NCBI GenBank assembly: GCA_900552085.1
Contig: URYB01000161.1
Location: forward strand, 1-6,219
Length of the DNA: 6,219 bases
Reading direction: 5' to 3'
From: an uncultured Lachnobacterium sp.
Lineage (GTDB): Bacteria > Bacillota > Clostridia > Lachnospirales > Lachnospiraceae
This document shows positions 5,529 through 6,219 of the stretch, piece by piece. The notes under the pieces are model-generated. The model did no database searches. It was given only the letters and a program-made list of their open reading frames with translations, and was not told where the DNA came from. Within the stretch, counting starts at the first letter, position 1, and each line of letters begins with the position of its first letter. The position numbers were made by a program, and so were the translations under genes.

Positions 5529-6219
5529 ATGGTAAACATAGAGATATTACGTGACTATACATGCACAGATACCATAGTTCCAAATGAATTCATCGATTTC
5601 TTCATGCCTGAAGCAAATGGTGAATTTGTTAAGGTATATTTATATTTATTACGAAGCATGCAATCTCATGCATCAAATTGTACAATTTCTGCAATCGCTG
5701 ATTGCTTTAACAATACAGAGATGGATGTCATCCGCGCTCTGCGCTACTGGCAGAAGACCGGATTACTTCATTTAGAAGAGGAAAATGGTGAAATCTGTAA
5801 AATTCACCTTCTTCCTATTCCAAATACAAATGCAAACATACCGGAAGCCCCTGTGGCATCACCGATTACCGAGAGTCTTGCACAGAATGTCCGTGCGCTG
5901 CACAATAATAATGCAGCGGAGATGCCGGTTTCGACACCTTCCGCCCAGCCTGTCGCTGTGCAGAAGCATTCGTATACGGCAGACGAGATTGCCGGTTTTC
6001 TGAAGAACGATGATATATCCGAATTGTTCTTTATTGTAGAGACTTACATCAAGCATCCTCTGAGTGAGAATGATATGAACACGGTTCTGTTCTGGCACGA
6101 GGATCTTCATTTTTCGAATGATCTGATTGTTTATCTGCTTGAATACTGTATCAGCAAAGGGCACTCGAGCATGCGCTATCTCGACAAGGTAGCCATGGGC
6201 TGGCACGACAACAACATTA
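5529..6219 (+). CDS. DnaD-like primosomal (helicase-loading) protein, 3' end missing
   Basis: Partial gene, open to the right edge; 230 codons are visible with no stop. The architecture is that of DnaD/DnaB-type Firmicute replication initiation proteins, which act with DnaA and a DnaC/DnaI-like loader to place the replicative helicase. Residues about 18-83 look like the N-terminal winged-helix oligomerisation module, with the segments EFIDFFMPEANGEFVKVYLY and, from 63, TEMDVIRALRYWQKTGLLHLE. A Pro/Ala/Asn-rich linker covers about 96-148. From 149 a second helical domain begins (YTADEIAGFL), with LSENDMNTVLFWHEDLHFS and then LIVYLLEYC. It reaches YLDKVAMGW at 217-225, matching the YxxxI/VxxxW motif of the DnaD C-terminal DNA-binding domain. 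ATG with GGAGG 7 nt upstream sets the start. A loader ATPase gene often follows such genes, but it would lie outside the window. Family assignment is firm; exact role is inferred. Confidence 0.85.
   Translation, partial: MVNIEILRDYTCTDTIVPNEFIDFFMPEANGEFVKVYLYLLRSMQSHASNCTISAIADCFNNTEMDVIRALRYWQKTGLLHLEEENGEICKIHLLPIPNTNANIPEAPVASPITESLAQNVRALHNNNAAEMPVSTPSAQPVAVQKHSYTADEIAGFLKNDDISELFFIVETYIKHPLSENDMNTVLFWHEDLHFSNDLIVYLLEYCISKGHSSMRYLDKVAMGWHDNNI

Noticed and set aside
5859..6206. Minus-strand open frame opposite the DnaD-like gene
   Set aside because: It is antisense to a region with a clear DnaD domain pattern and has no recognisable motif.

Overview
The window looks like chromosomal DNA from a low-to-moderate GC Firmicute, most likely a gut-type member of the Clostridia such as Lachnospiraceae. 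The basis is the paired GlgC/GlgD form of ADP-glucose pyrophosphorylase, SpoVG, and a DnaD-type primosomal protein with a C-terminal YxxxVxxxW motif. Strong GGAGG-like ribosome binding sites and extended -10 promoters fit this. The family-level placement is inference. I see no insertion sequence, prophage, CRISPR array, tRNA or rRNA.

Layout. Positions 1-3637 form a leftward cluster, read right to left: glgC and glgD (ATGA-coupled), spoVG, a strong intrinsic terminator, pth, and the first 94 codons of mfd (cut by the left edge). A 211-bp divergent intergenic region (3638-3848) carries promoters for glgC (leftward) and murC (rightward). murC occupies 3849-5228. A 300-bp intergenic region (5229-5528) follows, holding the murC terminator, two tandem pairs of DnaA-box-like 9-mers, two small inverted repeats and an extended -10 promoter. 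From 5529 a DnaD-like replication protein runs off the right edge (230 codons visible).

How the genes relate. GlgC and GlgD make ADP-glucose for glycogen synthesis; the GlgD sequence has lost glycine-rich-loop and lysine positions that GlgC keeps, which suggests a regulatory or helper subunit. SpoVG is a small nucleic-acid-binding regulator. Pth recycles peptidyl-tRNA, Mfd couples transcription to repair, and MurC adds L-alanine in peptidoglycan precursor synthesis. These are housekeeping genes.

The least ordinary part is regulatory. All three exact TTATNCACA sequences I found lie in the two intergenic regions. Two of them belong to head-to-tail doublets in front of a gene for a likely helicase-loading factor. 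This suggests DnaA-linked control of the DnaD-like gene, or a DnaA-titrating or origin-like site. No wholly new multi-gene system is evident.
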